DNA of 64,000 nt from Gordonibacter sp. An230 (GCF_002159915.1 NZ_NFJP01000003.1:124001-188000), one strand, 5' to 3'. Counted from the first letter of the stretch, positions 28,537 to 37,737 are shown. Numbers and translations: made by a program. The notes: generated by a model from the letters alone, not told the origin.

Positions 28537-29177
28537 CGTAGAGCCTCTTTCGCTTCTCCAAGGTTTTCATGGAACCGCACTTCGAACGCGGACGCGTAGT
28601 AGTTGACCGCGTTCGCCCGCACGAGACGGCGCGCCAACTCCCGCTCAGGCTCCGAGGACTGCCCGTAGAAGTGCGCTTCGAGGCGAAACCCTCCCTCGTA
28701 GCGCGGCACGTGGTGCATCTCGCCCTCCACGATGCGGAAGAACGGCTGCACATAGCCGATGGCGCGGTCGAGCACCGCCTTCACCGCATGCGAGAAACCG
28801 CCGTACACAAGCGGGCTCACCAACGCGAACGTCTCGCAGCGCGCCATGAGGCGGGGCATCTCGGTGCAATGATCGCGCAGAACGCAAACGCCCGGCGTGC
28901 GCGTCCAGCAGCCGAAGCAGCCCGTGCACGGCTTCACGAGCGGCGTCGCCGAGAACAGCACGTCTCCAGCGCCGAACCCTTCCGCGAACGCGGCTTCCCC
29001 TTCGCTTCCCGTGCAAGCCTCGCCAACTTCGCAGTCCGCAAAAGCTCGCAGGCGGTCGGCCGCACGGCCCCGGCCCTCCAAACCCGCTCCTCGGCTTTCG
29101 CCGTCCGCGCCGCGCCCACGGCCCGCACCGATCGCATCGAAGACGATCAAGCGTCCGGAACGCTCGCACAACCGCAT
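28533..29177 (-). CDS. Flavodoxin-fold iron-sulfur-type reductase
   Basis: The C-terminal 150 residues have the conserved pattern of this family: VKPCTGCFGCWTRTPGVCVL, RDHCTEMPRLM and FALVSPLVYGGFSHAVKAVLDR. The N-terminus is unusual: SGRLIVFDAIGAGRGRG replaces the expected GSPR loop, so FMN binding may differ. The start is uncertain; ATG at 29177 has GGAGGGC but close spacing, and the frame is open to 29549. A TATAAA-like promoter near 29300 favours a start downstream of that. Confidence 0.7.
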   Translation of the reverse strand: MRLCERSGRLIVFDAIGAGRGRGADGESRGAGLEGRGRAADRLRAFADCEVGEACTGSEGEAAFAEGFGAGDVLFSATPLVKPCTGCFGCWTRTPGVCVLRDHCTEMPRLMARCETFALVSPLVYGGFSHAVKAVLDRAIGYVQPFFRIVEGEMHHVPRYEGGFRLEAHFYGQSSEPERELARRLVRANAVNYYASAFEVRFHENLGEAKEALR

Positions 29178-29574
29178 GCCCTCCGGACGACCGCACGAGC
29201 ACGCATCCCCCGGGCGACCGCATGAACCCGCGCTTTCCAGTCGACCATGCGGGCGCGTGCTCCCCTCAGAATGTTTAGCAAGAAACTTTCGTTTTATATC
29301 GGCAGATTCTCCCTGCAGATCGTCACAAACGCCCATCGTAGCCCTTTCGTCCTCGATCTCTGCGCCCAACAGGCTCACCGCCGCCCAAAGCGCATCCCGC
29401 CGCGCATCCGAAACCGCATCGCGCCCGCTATGGGGAGGGCATCGCCTCCGGGCTCGCCGCAGGGGCGCATCGCCCGAATCCGGCCCGAGCCCTCCTCCGC
29501 ATCGCCCGCATCCGGCTTCGGATGCCGCCCATCGTAAGCATCCGCACATCGCACGATGGCCGAGCCCCGCCTCC
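29178..29574. other. Leader region before the flavodoxin-type pair
   Basis: About 400 bp between the TetR gene and the reductases. On the minus strand GATATAAAACG near 29300 is the only AT-rich promoter-like patch. The rest contains short GGTCG/CCGG repeats and no convincing gene. Confidence 0.4.
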
Positions 29575-30210
29575 TCAAGCCTTTCCAGAGGAAGAGCGCT
29601 CTGGCTCGGGCGGATGACAACCCCCGCCTCCGGAGGCAGCCGCCCATTGAAAGCCTTCCGCCGACCGCACGGCGAAACGGCGGAACGCGCCTCTCATGCG
29701 CGCCACTAGCTCCTCGTCGGAGAAGTCCGCGCCCGTAGCCAACATCGCGGCCATGCCGTGCACGTACACGATCATATCGAGGTACAGCTCGCGCGCTTCG
29801 TCGGGCGACAGGCCACCTAGCTCCTCGATGCATTGCTGCACGCCCTCTATCGCCACGCTGTCGTACACCTCGGCGAAGCCCGTCGCATCCATATGGGGCG
29901 ACAGGTACAGGAAATGGAACAAGGAGCGTTCAGTGCGCGCAAGGCGCAGGTGCGCGAGACCGTTCGACTCGAAGAGGTTCTTTCCATCGAGCGCGTGCTC
30001 GCGGTTATAGGCCGCAACCCACGCGCGCGCATGATCGTAAAGCGCGCACACGAGCTGCCGCATATCGCCGAATTGGCTGTAGATCGGCTGCACTGAGCAT
30101 CCTGCGCGCTCGGCCACCGCCCGTGCGCTCAGCGCGCCCTCGCCCCGTTCCCGCACGATGGCGAGCGCTGCGTCGAGCACGTCTCTCCTCGTCACTTTCT
30201 GCTCGGGCAT
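29575..30210 (-). CDS. TetR-family transcriptional regulator
   Basis: A 211-residue regulator. The helix-turn-helix is RDVLDAALAIVRERGEGALS followed by ARAVAERAGCSVQPIYSQFG. The C-terminal domain is helical and ends in a Gly/Pro/Glu tail. AAGGAG lies just before the ATG. A long palindrome between its promoter and RBS should be its operator. Target genes may include the flavodoxin-type pair downstream on the same strand. Confidence 0.9.
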   Translation of the reverse strand: MPEQKVTRRDVLDAALAIVRERGEGALSARAVAERAGCSVQPIYSQFGDMRQLVCALYDHARAWVAAYNREHALDGKNLFESNGLAHLRLARTERSLFHFLYLSPHMDATGFAEVYDSVAIEGVQQCIEELGGLSPDEARELYLDMIVYVHGMAAMLATGADFSDEELVARMRGAFRRFAVRSAEGFQWAAASGGGGCHPPEPERSSSGKA

Positions 30211-30220
30211 TTTCTCTCCT

Positions 30221-30278
30221 TAATATTACATATGTAATATTACGGTTGTAATATACACGCTGACGCGAGACTCGTCAA
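30221..30278 (-). promoter_or_regulatory. Promoter and TetR operator
   Basis: TTGACG (30273-30278), 17 bp, TATATT (30250-30255) form a strong minus-strand promoter. Directly after it, 30221-30242 is a perfect 22-bp palindrome with half-site TAATATTACAT, and a further half-site TTGTAATAT overlaps the -10. Binding there would block its own transcription. Confidence 0.85.
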
Positions 30279-30561
30279 GAGAGGAGCGCATAGGCAAACG
30301 GAGTGGCGTAGCACACGAACGCCCTCCTGCAAGCGACTGAAAGCAGGCGCATTGACTCCGATGGCCGAAAGCTCGTCGGGCTCTACGGCCTTCCGCCGGA
30401 CCTGAGGGACGGCAGAGCGACAGCGTCAGCCGCCATCGGCTCCGCAGACGCTGCAAGCGCATCGCCGAACGTTCGTAGGCAGCCTCGCCCCGGAAACGCC
30501 CGCGAACCTTCGCCGCAACGCCAGGGCCCGACACAGCAAAGTTCAAGCAGGGCCGTCGAGC
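30243..30561. other. Mostly empty spacer upstream of the tetR promoter
   Basis: Apart from the promoter at its left end, this 319-bp stretch shows no gene. It separates the TetR operon from the 3' end of the radical SAM gene. No T-tailed terminator was seen. Confidence 0.35.
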
Positions 30562-32001
30562 TCAATTGCGAAGCAGAGGCGTTGCGGCCACTTCCCGCAG
30601 ATAGAAAGCAGATCGCACAGGCGCTCGCCCCGACTTCGGGCCCGATCCCGGATCGAGGCCGGAACTCGCTTCCGTCCGATCCCCCGGCGCCTCGGTTTCC
30701 GGCCCCGCTCCCGCCGCCTCCGCGCCGCGCTCCGAACCCGCCCCCTGCCCGGGTTCCGCCCCCGGCCCCGCAGCCTCCCGCTCCTCCACCACGTTCGCGC
30801 TCTCGGCCAGCACGATGCCGGCGCATGCGCGTGCGAGCGCGTCCGCGCAGGCGAGCGGCAGGGCGGCGCTTGGCACCTCCGCGTCGAAACCGCACGGCAC
30901 GCCGGCCCGCGCGGCCCACGCCCGCGCGCGCCGCGCGTCCTCGCCGAACGCCTTCGCGCACTTCAGGAACCGGTCGCCCTCGTCTTGGCTCATCCACGGA
31001 TGCGCGGCGCGCAGATCGACGTCGGCGAAGAACGCCTTGTTCTGCTGGAAGATCTGCCCCGTGTTCTTGTTGTCCGAGCTGCAGTAGTGCACGCCCAGCC
31101 GCAGCCCTTCGCGGCTGGCGAACTCCATGAGCGCCAGCGCCTCGGCCTCGCTGCCCGCCACAGGCACGCCGCCGCCGTACCAGTAGTCGTAGAGGTACTT
31201 GAAAGGGTGTTTCCGCAGCTTGAAGCCGCGCTTCGCGAACTCCGCGCCGTTGTGCAAAGGGAAACAGAACTCCAGCAGGTTCACGCCGTGCGCGCCCGCG
31301 GCGTCCGAGCGCCGCAGCAGCTCCTCCATCTGGCCGCGCGACCCGGGGATCACAGGCACCTCCACCACCACATCGGGCAGCACGGCCGCCGCGCGCTCCA
31401 TCAGCGCGTACACCCGCTCCTGTCCGTCGTCGGCATCGGGCGGCTTCACGCTGAAGCGGATCTCGGTCAGCCCCGCATCGGCAAGCGCCCGCAGCCCCGC
31501 GTCGTCCAGCAAGTCGCCGCTCGTGTACAGGCGCGTGTGCGCGCCGGGGTACAGCTCGCCCGCGCGCCGCAAAAACGCCTCCACCTCGCCGGGATAGAGC
31601 ATCGGCTCGCCGCCGGTGATCGCCAAGCAGCGAAACCGCGCGCCCGCATCGTGCGCCCGCTCCAGCTCGCGCACGATATCGCGCTTGTGGGTGCGGAAGT
31701 AGTCGTAATGGTCCTGATTGGGATTGAAGCAGAAATAGCAGCTCTTCGTGCATTTCAGGTCGATGAAGAACGTCGCCGTCTCCTCGCCGGTGCGGCACGC
31801 CTCGCATGCCGGCGACAGCCAGTTGCGCCACAGCGAGAAGCCGCCGTTCTCGCAGCGGCACCCGCACGCGGCGGCCACGCGGGCGCGCTCCTCGCGCGGC
31901 GCGCTCTCCTCGCGCTCGAAGGGAACGCCGAACGCCTCCACCGCGGCTTCGAAATCGCGTTCCGCCTCGTCGAACGCCTCCGCGTACTCCCGAAGATCCA
32001 C
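30562..32001 (-). CDS. Radical SAM protein linked to the TorD/DMSO reductase genes
   Basis: The 479-residue protein has the radical SAM cluster motif CTKSCYFC (Cys84, 88, 91) and the SAM-binding ITGGEPMLYPGE. Before it lies a second Cys set, CGCRC (46, 48, 50) and CEAC (66, 69), that could hold another metal site. After residue 410 the sequence is a low-complexity Gly/Ala/Glu tail. GTG start with GGAAGGGG upstream. It follows the TorD gene by 42 nt. The reaction is unknown; context suggests maturation of the reductase or its cofactor. Confidence 0.8.
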   Translation of the reverse strand: MDLREYAEAFDEAERDFEAAVEAFGVPFEREESAPREERARVAAACGCRCENGGFSLWRNWLSPACEACRTGEETATFFIDLKCTKSCYFCFNPNQDHYDYFRTHKRDIVRELERAHDAGARFRCLAITGGEPMLYPGEVEAFLRRAGELYPGAHTRLYTSGDLLDDAGLRALADAGLTEIRFSVKPPDADDGQERVYALMERAAAVLPDVVVEVPVIPGSRGQMEELLRRSDAAGAHGVNLLEFCFPLHNGAEFAKRGFKLRKHPFKYLYDYWYGGGVPVAGSEAEALALMEFASREGLRLGVHYCSSDNKNTGQIFQQNKAFFADVDLRAAHPWMSQDEGDRFLKCAKAFGEDARRARAWAARAGVPCGFDAEVPSAALPLACADALARACAGIVLAESANVVEEREAAGPGAEPGQGAGSERGAEAAGAGPETEAPGDRTEASSGLDPGSGPKSGRAPVRSAFYLREVAATPLLRN

Positions 32002-32043
32002 CCCGCGCCCCTTCCTACGAAGCCCTCAGCCCTCTTGAAGCCC

Positions 32044-32916
32044 TCAGCCCTCTTGCTCGGCCAGCTCCTCCTCAAGCCGCGCCGCCGCCGCGCGGTCCAA
32101 GCGCGCGAACGCGGCCAAAGCCCCGGCGAACGCGGCGTAAAACGCGCGCCCGTCCTTCTGGATGACCGTGCTGGCAAACGCATCGATCCACGTCAGCAGG
32201 TGCTTGTCGAGAAAGCGCCCTTGCACGGCCAGCGTCTGGCGCACCTCGTCGTCGCGCCCGTCGGCGTACGCCTCGTACGCGCGTTGGCTCGTGCGCCCCA
32301 GGTAATCCATCATAGCAGCAATGTGATCGTCGGGAAAATGCCTCTCCGCCCGCAGCTTGAAGCCCGCCTCATGGTAGAACGAGCGCACGTCGAGCGTGCT
32401 CTCCTGGAACACCATCGACTCCTTGCCAACGTACGGCGACTCCCACGGATGCACGTAGGACGCCCCCGGCACCTGGAACAGCTTCGCGAAGTCCGAGGCC
32501 AGCGCCTCGATGAACGCCTCATCGCCTACCGATGCGGCGTTTTCGCGCACGCACGCGCACGCCTCGTCCATGCATACCGCCGCGCTGCGCCCGCTCGAAC
32601 CCACCTGATGGCCGGCGACCTGCCGAAACTCGTCTCGGGTCAGCTCGTCCCGCACGGCCTCGAGCACGCCTCGCCCCTGCTCGCCGAACATCGCCGCAAC
32701 GCCCTCGCGCGCAGGCTCGCTTCCGAACACCACGTGCAGCAGGTTGTACAGGTACGCGCGGCGGGCGAGCATCATCGCCGTCGCGCATTCGCGCCCGTGG
32801 CCCTGCTCGCGCTCCTGTTCGCTCCCCTGCCCGCGATCCTGCGAACGTCCGCTTTCGCGCTCTTGCGAACGTCCGCTTTCGCGCTCTTGCGAATGCCCGC
32901 TTTCGCGCTCCTCCAT
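32044..32916 (-). CDS. TorD/DmsD-family chaperone with a repeat N-terminus
   Basis: TorD-family proteins fold around and escort molybdenum reductases before Tat export. The all-helical domain starts near residue 50 (ARRAYLYNLLHVVFGSEP) and includes FAKLFQVPGASYVHPWESPYV, the usual signature region. The first 45 residues are tandem ERESGRSQ units, encoded by three 24-bp repeats. GGAAAGGGG precedes the ATG. The gene lies downstream of the dms operon and upstream of the radical SAM gene. Confidence 0.88.
   Translation of the reverse strand: MEERESGHSQERESGRSQERESGRSQDRGQGSEQEREQGHGRECATAMMLARRAYLYNLLHVVFGSEPAREGVAAMFGEQGRGVLEAVRDELTRDEFRQVAGHQVGSSGRSAAVCMDEACACVRENAASVGDEAFIEALASDFAKLFQVPGASYVHPWESPYVGKESMVFQESTLDVRSFYHEAGFKLRAERHFPDDHIAAMMDYLGRTSQRAYEAYADGRDDEVRQTLAVQGRFLDKHLLTWIDAFASTVIQKDGRAFYAAFAGALAAFARLDRAAAARLEEELAEQEG
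32843..32914. repeat. Three tandem 24-bp repeats at the torD-type start
   Basis: Units 32843-32866 and 32867-32890 are identical (start GAACGTCCGCTTTCGCGCTC); 32891-32914 differs at a few positions and contains the start codon. Being a multiple of three, copy-number change would lengthen or shorten the protein without breaking frame. Confidence 0.9.
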
Positions 32917-33263
32917 AAAATCCCCTTTCCACGAAGCTGCTACCCGATCCGTCAACGCCGTTGCCTCAACAATGCCGCGCGAAGCTCACCGCCCGACCGC
33001 TCCGAGCAAGGCGCGGATGGCCCGGCGCGAGACCCCCACCCGACGAGACCGGTGCGAGAACGGCACCGGGTGGCTTAATGCAGCCGCGCAAAGCCCGCCG
33101 TTGCGGGCGACCCGACATGGCCGCACCAAGGTCCTTGCTCCGAACGTCCGTGCAGCGGCGGCGCGAAACGGATTGCCGCCGCGGCATCACACGCAGGGCC
33201 ACAGCACCAGGCGCCTCCGCGATGCCGCCGAACCGCCCCGCCCGACGCACCGACGCCGCCGAA
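32917..33263. other. Intergenic between torD and dmsB
   Basis: About 350 bp of GC-rich DNA with no gene seen. It should contain the promoter of the torD-radical SAM pair, but no good -35/-10 pair stands out. Confidence 0.4.
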
Positions 33264-33297
33264 GGGCCGCCGCGCCGAAAACCCGACGCGGCGGCCC
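33264..33297 (-). terminator. GC-rich hairpin after the dms operon
   Basis: GGGCCGCCGCG (33264-33274) and CGCGGCGGCCC (33287-33297) form a perfect 11-bp stem with a 12-nt loop, 15 bp after the dmsB stop. No T tail follows, so termination may be imperfect. Confidence 0.55.
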
Positions 33298-33312
33298 AAC
33301 TGGATGCGGCTG

Positions 33313-33891
33313 CTACCAGTTGACCTCCCGGTACCTCTCGTCGAAGGCGCATTCCTTCGCCTTGATGAGGATGTTCGGATGCGTCTCATCCGGCGAGGGC
33401 AGAACGGCGATGCGCCCCTCGTCCAAGTCGCCGCCGAATTCGGCGCGCAGCTCGTCGATGTCGCCGAACTTGAGCGCGCGGTTCGGACACCCGGCCACGC
33501 ACGCCGGCTCGCCGCCGCTTTGGCGCAAGCCGTAGCATCCGTCGCACTTGCCGGACACGCCCTGCTCGGGGAAGAACTTCGGCTGGCCGTACGGACACGA
33601 CATCACGCACATGCGGCATCCGATGCACTTGCTCTGGTCTTGGATGACCGTTCCGTCCTCGGCCTTGTAGATGGCCCCCGTGGGGCAGTTGCTCAAGCAG
33701 ACGGGATCCTCGCAATGGTTGCACCCGAAGGAGTAGCTGTACCCCTGCACTTCGGGGAACCGCCCCACGGTGTACGTGCGAACCTCGCGGTACAGCGTCC
33801 CCACCTCAAGGCGGTTCTTGTCCTTGCACACCACCTGGCACGCACGGCAGCCGATGCAGCGCGTCATGTCAAGGTAAAATCCAACAGTCAT
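33313..33891 (-). CDS. dmsB: DmsB-type four-cluster ferredoxin subunit
   Basis: The 192-residue electron-transfer subunit has four [4Fe-4S] cysteine sets: CIGCRACQVVC, CNHCEDPVCLSNCP, CIGCRMCVMSCP and CDGC with ACVAGCP. It passes electrons from the membrane subunit to the molybdenum subunit. It has no signal peptide, so it should be exported with the Tat-bearing DmsA-type partner encoded 15 nt upstream. Confidence 0.93.
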   Translation of the reverse strand: MTVGFYLDMTRCIGCRACQVVCKDKNRLEVGTLYREVRTYTVGRFPEVQGYSYSFGCNHCEDPVCLSNCPTGAIYKAEDGTVIQDQSKCIGCRMCVMSCPYGQPKFFPEQGVSGKCDGCYGLRQSGGEPACVAGCPNRALKFGDIDELRAEFGGDLDEGRIAVLPSPDETHPNILIKAKECAFDERYREVNW

Positions 33892-33906
33892 GATGCTCCC
33901 TCCTGA

Positions 33907-36534
33907 CTAGCCGAGGTCGACGATGCGCATGGGTTGGTCGCAATCGTCTTCCAGCGCTGCGCCCGCGTACTTCTCGAAGTTGCAGTTATTGTTGTTGTAG
34001 CTGGTCACCCCGCAGCCGGAGATGTCGTTGCCGATGAGGTAGTTGTCGGCGCCCGCCAGATCGATGCCCGTCTCCTCGTCCACGTTGACCCACGACCCGT
34101 GAGGGATGCCCACCTGGCCGGGGCGCATGTTCTCCAGGCAGCAGGCCTTGCGCAGCACCTCTCCGTACTTCGTCCACACGCGCACGGTGTCGCCGTCTTC
34201 GATCCCCTTCTCGGCGGCGTCGGACGCGTTGAGGAACACCGGGTTCGGCCAAGCCTCGCGCATCCAGGGGCAGTTGTCGAACACGGTGTGCGAGCGGCGG
34301 AAGTAGTGCGGGTTGAACATGAGGTAGGGGTACTCGCCCGCCTCGCCGCCGATCTCCCCGTTTTTAAACGTGGTCTCGTAGCCGATGGACGGCACGATGT
34401 ACTCGGGATACGGCTGGTACGTGCGGTCCGTCAAGCCGATGCTGTTGTACAGGTCGGCCTTCGCCTGACTGGTGATCTCGAACTTTCCGCTCGCGGTGTC
34501 AAGCGGGTTGGCGTCGGGGTCGGCAATGAAGTCGGCATATCCCAGAAACGCGCTGTATTGGTCGCCCAGCGCGCGCTTCACCTGGTAGCCGCCGTTCTCG
34601 ATGAACTCCTGCAAACCGACGCGTCCCGTCTGGGGCTTGCCTTCGACGCCCCACCGCTCGATATCGTCCTCGGTGATGGAGATGAGCGGCTCGTATGCGC
34701 CGGAGCCGTCCTCCTTGACGACCGTCGTCCCCGCCAGCTGGTTGAAGAACGCCTGCTTCTCGCTGATGGGATAGACCGTCGCAGGATCGATCCCCAGCGC
34801 CTCGAGGATGAGCGCGTTGATCTCCTGATCGGTCTTCGCCTCGTACAAAGGCTCGGTCACCTGCGAATAGCAGAACAGGAACTCGCGGTTGGACGCATCC
34901 AGGCCACCTGGCACCTCCCATTTCGTGGTGACCGGCAGCACGATGTCGGAATACCGCGCCTGCGTGTTCATGAACTGGGCTTTCGCCACCACGAAATCCA
35001 TTTTGCGGTGCGCCTCGATGCCCCGCTTCATGTTGGGGCCGGTTTGCAGATAGGCGTTCTCGTCATGGACGATGCAGTGGATGTCGCACGTCTTATCGAC
35101 GCCCGCCTGAGATCCATCGCCTGCGTACCAATCTCCCACCTGGCGATACGTGCCGGAGAAGCACGCCTCCCACACTTGAGGGCCCGGAATGACGCCGTCG
35201 ATGGGGTTCTCCAGGCTGGGAAGCCCCGTCTTGCCCGCCTTCACGAGGGCGGGGCCGCCGTTGCCGGCGTTCGCATGGTAGTTGTTCGCAGTGCAGTTGC
35301 CCGGTTTGCCGAAGTGGCCGCCCATCGCGCCAAGCGTCATGAACAGCTGAGGGACGTTCTCCGAGCCGTTGCAGCGCGCCGCCGCGAAGTTGTGGAGCAT
35401 CCACACGTTGCGGGTTTTGCCGATCTCGCGCGCGAAATACGTGATCTGCTCCATCGGCACGCCGCAGATGTTCGATGCCCATTCAGCCGTTTTCGGCTGG
35501 CCGTCGTAGGCGCCTTCCACGTAATCGCGGAAGTTCACGTCCTCTTTGAGGTCGGCGGGTTTGTGATCGGCGTCGAAGCCCACCGTGTACTTATCGAGGA
35601 AGCCCCAGTCGATGACGTCGCCTTCTTCGGCATCGAGGCGAAGCATCTCGGAAGCCACGCCCAGCATGAACGCCGTGTCCGTGCCGGTGCGGATGGGAAT
35701 CCAGTACGCGTCGAGCATCTGGGCGGAAGCCGTGTAGATGGGGTCGACCGTGATGAACTTGACCCCCGCCTCCTTGGCGCGAAGGTAATGGTAGCTCGGC
35801 GTGCCTGGAGCCGACCAAGCGGGATTCGACGCGTAGAACACGATGGTGTCGGCGTTGAGCATGTCGGTGCGATCGTTGCACGTGCCGGCGTCGGTGCTGG
35901 GGATGCCGATGGTGGTATCCGGATTCAGCAGGTACGAGCCGTGGGACGTCGAGTCGGCGACGGACGTATGGCCCCCATAGGCCAGAAGCGGCGCGAACGC
36001 ATAGCGCGAGCCGTAGCTGCCGAGGAGAAACGCCTGGTTGCCGTACTTCTCTTTGATGGACTTGAACTGGCCGGCCACGTAGTCTATGGCTTCATCCCAG
36101 CTGATGCGCTCCCATTCGTCTTTGCCGCGCAGCTCGCCGTTGGGGTTCTCGGGCGACCAGCTCTTGCGCTTCATGGGGTATTTCAAGCGGTCCGCGCCGA
36201 AGCATTGCTGCTGTTGGGCCTTGCCGCGCACGCAGCCGCGCTGCTGCGGGTAGTCCGGGCTGTCCTCGTGCGTGTCGTCCGTCTTCTGGCGGATGACCGC
36301 GCCGTCTTTCACCATCACCTTGTTCATGCAGCGCCCGCCGCAGTTGTGCCAGCATGCGGCGGCAACCCATGTGCCGCCGTCAGCCGGATCGGTGGGCAGC
36401 TCGTGCTTGTCAGCGGCGTCGAGGCTCGCTTCTGCGGAGCACCCCGTCGCCGACAGGGCGGCAGCGCCCACCGCCACCGCAGCGGCGGCCCCGAGAAAGC
36501 CGCGACGCGATATGTTCTTCGATTCGATGCTCAC
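33907..36534 (-). CDS. dmsA: DmsA-type molybdopterin oxidoreductase, Tat-exported
   Basis: The 875-residue catalytic subunit of the DMSO-reductase superfamily binds bis-MGD. It starts with a Tat signal, SRRGFLGAAAAVAVGAAAL, ending SATGC, which could also be a lipobox. A [4Fe-4S] site follows: CWHNCGGRC with a distant Cys in RGCVRGK. EWERISWDEAIDYVA is a family hallmark. Start GTG (SIESKNISRR) has AAGGGGGAA upstream. The substrate (DMSO, TMAO or an organic compound) cannot be assigned; gut relatives encode many paralogues. Confidence 0.92.
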   Translation of the reverse strand: MSIESKNISRRGFLGAAAAVAVGAAALSATGCSAEASLDAADKHELPTDPADGGTWVAAACWHNCGGRCMNKVMVKDGAVIRQKTDDTHEDSPDYPQQRGCVRGKAQQQQCFGADRLKYPMKRKSWSPENPNGELRGKDEWERISWDEAIDYVAGQFKSIKEKYGNQAFLLGSYGSRYAFAPLLAYGGHTSVADSTSHGSYLLNPDTTIGIPSTDAGTCNDRTDMLNADTIVFYASNPAWSAPGTPSYHYLRAKEAGVKFITVDPIYTASAQMLDAYWIPIRTGTDTAFMLGVASEMLRLDAEEGDVIDWGFLDKYTVGFDADHKPADLKEDVNFRDYVEGAYDGQPKTAEWASNICGVPMEQITYFAREIGKTRNVWMLHNFAAARCNGSENVPQLFMTLGAMGGHFGKPGNCTANNYHANAGNGGPALVKAGKTGLPSLENPIDGVIPGPQVWEACFSGTYRQVGDWYAGDGSQAGVDKTCDIHCIVHDENAYLQTGPNMKRGIEAHRKMDFVVAKAQFMNTQARYSDIVLPVTTKWEVPGGLDASNREFLFCYSQVTEPLYEAKTDQEINALILEALGIDPATVYPISEKQAFFNQLAGTTVVKEDGSGAYEPLISITEDDIERWGVEGKPQTGRVGLQEFIENGGYQVKRALGDQYSAFLGYADFIADPDANPLDTASGKFEITSQAKADLYNSIGLTDRTYQPYPEYIVPSIGYETTFKNGEIGGEAGEYPYLMFNPHYFRRSHTVFDNCPWMREAWPNPVFLNASDAAEKGIEDGDTVRVWTKYGEVLRKACCLENMRPGQVGIPHGSWVNVDEETGIDLAGADNYLIGNDISGCGVTSYNNNNCNFEKYAGAALEDDCDQPMRIVDLG

Positions 36535-36553
36535 GATATTCCCCCTTGCTTCC

Positions 36554-37327
36554 CTAAGCCACCGTGCAGGTTGCGTAGAACGCGTAACGTGAGATGCCCA
36601 CGCCGACGATCGCCGCGACGCAGATGGCAACGGCGACGGCGCGCTTGCTCGCGATCCTCGGCGAAAGCGCCACAAGCACCGCCGAGACGACCGGCGCGAC
36701 AACAAGCGCGGCGATCTGGCTCACCGGGTCGAAACCCTCGTTCGAGAACGCGACGGCCTCCAGCACAAGGCCTGCGGCGAGCGCCGCGTTCACGATGAAT
36801 GAAACGATGCGCAGCACCGCGCCGTCGTAGCCCTCCGAGCCGAGCACGGCGAACAGCGCCAAGCCCATGGCCAGGTCGCCGGCCAGAAACGCAAGGATCG
36901 TCGCCGGTGCGTCGCACCACACCGCGATGCCGTACACGTCGGTGTAGGCCACGCCCATCATGACCATGCACACCACGCCGACGACCGCCCCCGCGACGCG
37001 CAGCCCGTAGGGGCTGTCCTTGCGCACGAGCGTGACGACGAGGTCGATCACGGCCAGCATCATGAAGCACCCCGCGACCAGGACCTCGCGGATCATGCCG
37101 GAGCCGAAATTGACCGTCCCTCCGATCACCGACTGGATCGCCCGCGGAATGCTGTGCACATGCGTGGCCGCCGCCACGAGCCCCACGGCGAACAGAATCG
37201 CCACCACGAGGGGAACCAGCCACGGGCGCCCGCCTTCGCGCCGACGTCGCAGCCCCGTTTCGAACGCGTACGCGCCTGCGGCCACGCCTCCCAACATGGT
37301 GAACGCATACAGGGATTCAAGCCCCAT
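36554..37327 (-). CDS. dmsC: DmsC-type membrane anchor subunit
   Basis: A 257-residue protein with about eight hydrophobic segments and no cofactor-binding motif, as expected for DmsC, which oxidises menaquinol. The start is the ATG before GLESLYAF with GAGGAGG 7 nt upstream; the frame also opens at a TTG two codons earlier. It is the first gene of the operon, followed by dmsA and dmsB, an order that differs from dmsABC. Confidence 0.85.
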   Translation of the reverse strand: MGLESLYAFTMLGGVAAGAYAFETGLRRRREGGRPWLVPLVVAILFAVGLVAAATHVHSIPRAIQSVIGGTVNFGSGMIREVLVAGCFMMLAVIDLVVTLVRKDSPYGLRVAGAVVGVVCMVMMGVAYTDVYGIAVWCDAPATILAFLAGDLAMGLALFAVLGSEGYDGAVLRIVSFIVNAALAAGLVLEAVAFSNEGFDPVSQIAALVVAPVVSAVLVALSPRIASKRAVAVAICVAAIVGVGISRYAFYATCTVA

Positions 37328-37510
37328 ATCCAAGCCTCCTCTTCCCGCGCGCCCGCCTCTTCAGGCAAGCGCTCGCTTTGCAGCGCGCCTCCTCAGCGCA
37401 CACCATCGGAGCGTCCAAACGCGCGCAGCAGAGCCTCCGACGGCGTGCGCGCATGCTCGGACGCATGCTCTGTGGGAATTCGGCCGATCCCTCCATCGCC
37501 TATTATGGCA
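37328..37510. other. 5' region of the dms operon
   Basis: Contains CATAAT (minus strand, near 37507) as a possible -10 at 18 bp from TTGATT, with the operator dyad between them. The remaining leader of about 170 nt shows no further structure that I could identify. Confidence 0.45.
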
Positions 37511-37550
37511 AAATTGTCGTGCGACAATCAAGAGTGTCGCACGACAATTT
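37511..37550 (-). promoter_or_regulatory. Double operator of the dms operon
   Basis: Two copies of the dyad TTGTCG-TG-CGACAA face each other: AAATTGTCGTGCGACA (37511-37526) and TGTCGCACGACAATTT (37535-37550), separated by 8 bp. The site would lie in the spacer between a TTGATT and a CATAAT on the minus strand. The same motif precedes the NrfD-type gene at 40224. The regulator is not identified. Confidence 0.75.
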
Positions 37551-37737
37551 TTGGTTGAGTTATACTATTTTAAGGATAATTTGGGAGGAGCGCTCTCTCG
37601 CATGCGAGCGGAAGCCGCGCTATGTCCTGCCCCCGCCCTCGTTCCCCTTCTCGCCCTTGCTCCCACCCCTGCCCCTTCCCTTAAAACGGCCCCTCGGACG
37701 ATCCCGCTCGGAACGCACGGCCCCCAAACCATGCGTA

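Noticed and set aside
33934-36798. 954-codon frame opposite dmsA
   Set aside because: It is an antisense shadow of the molybdenum reductase, rich in Arg/Val/His, without start signals.
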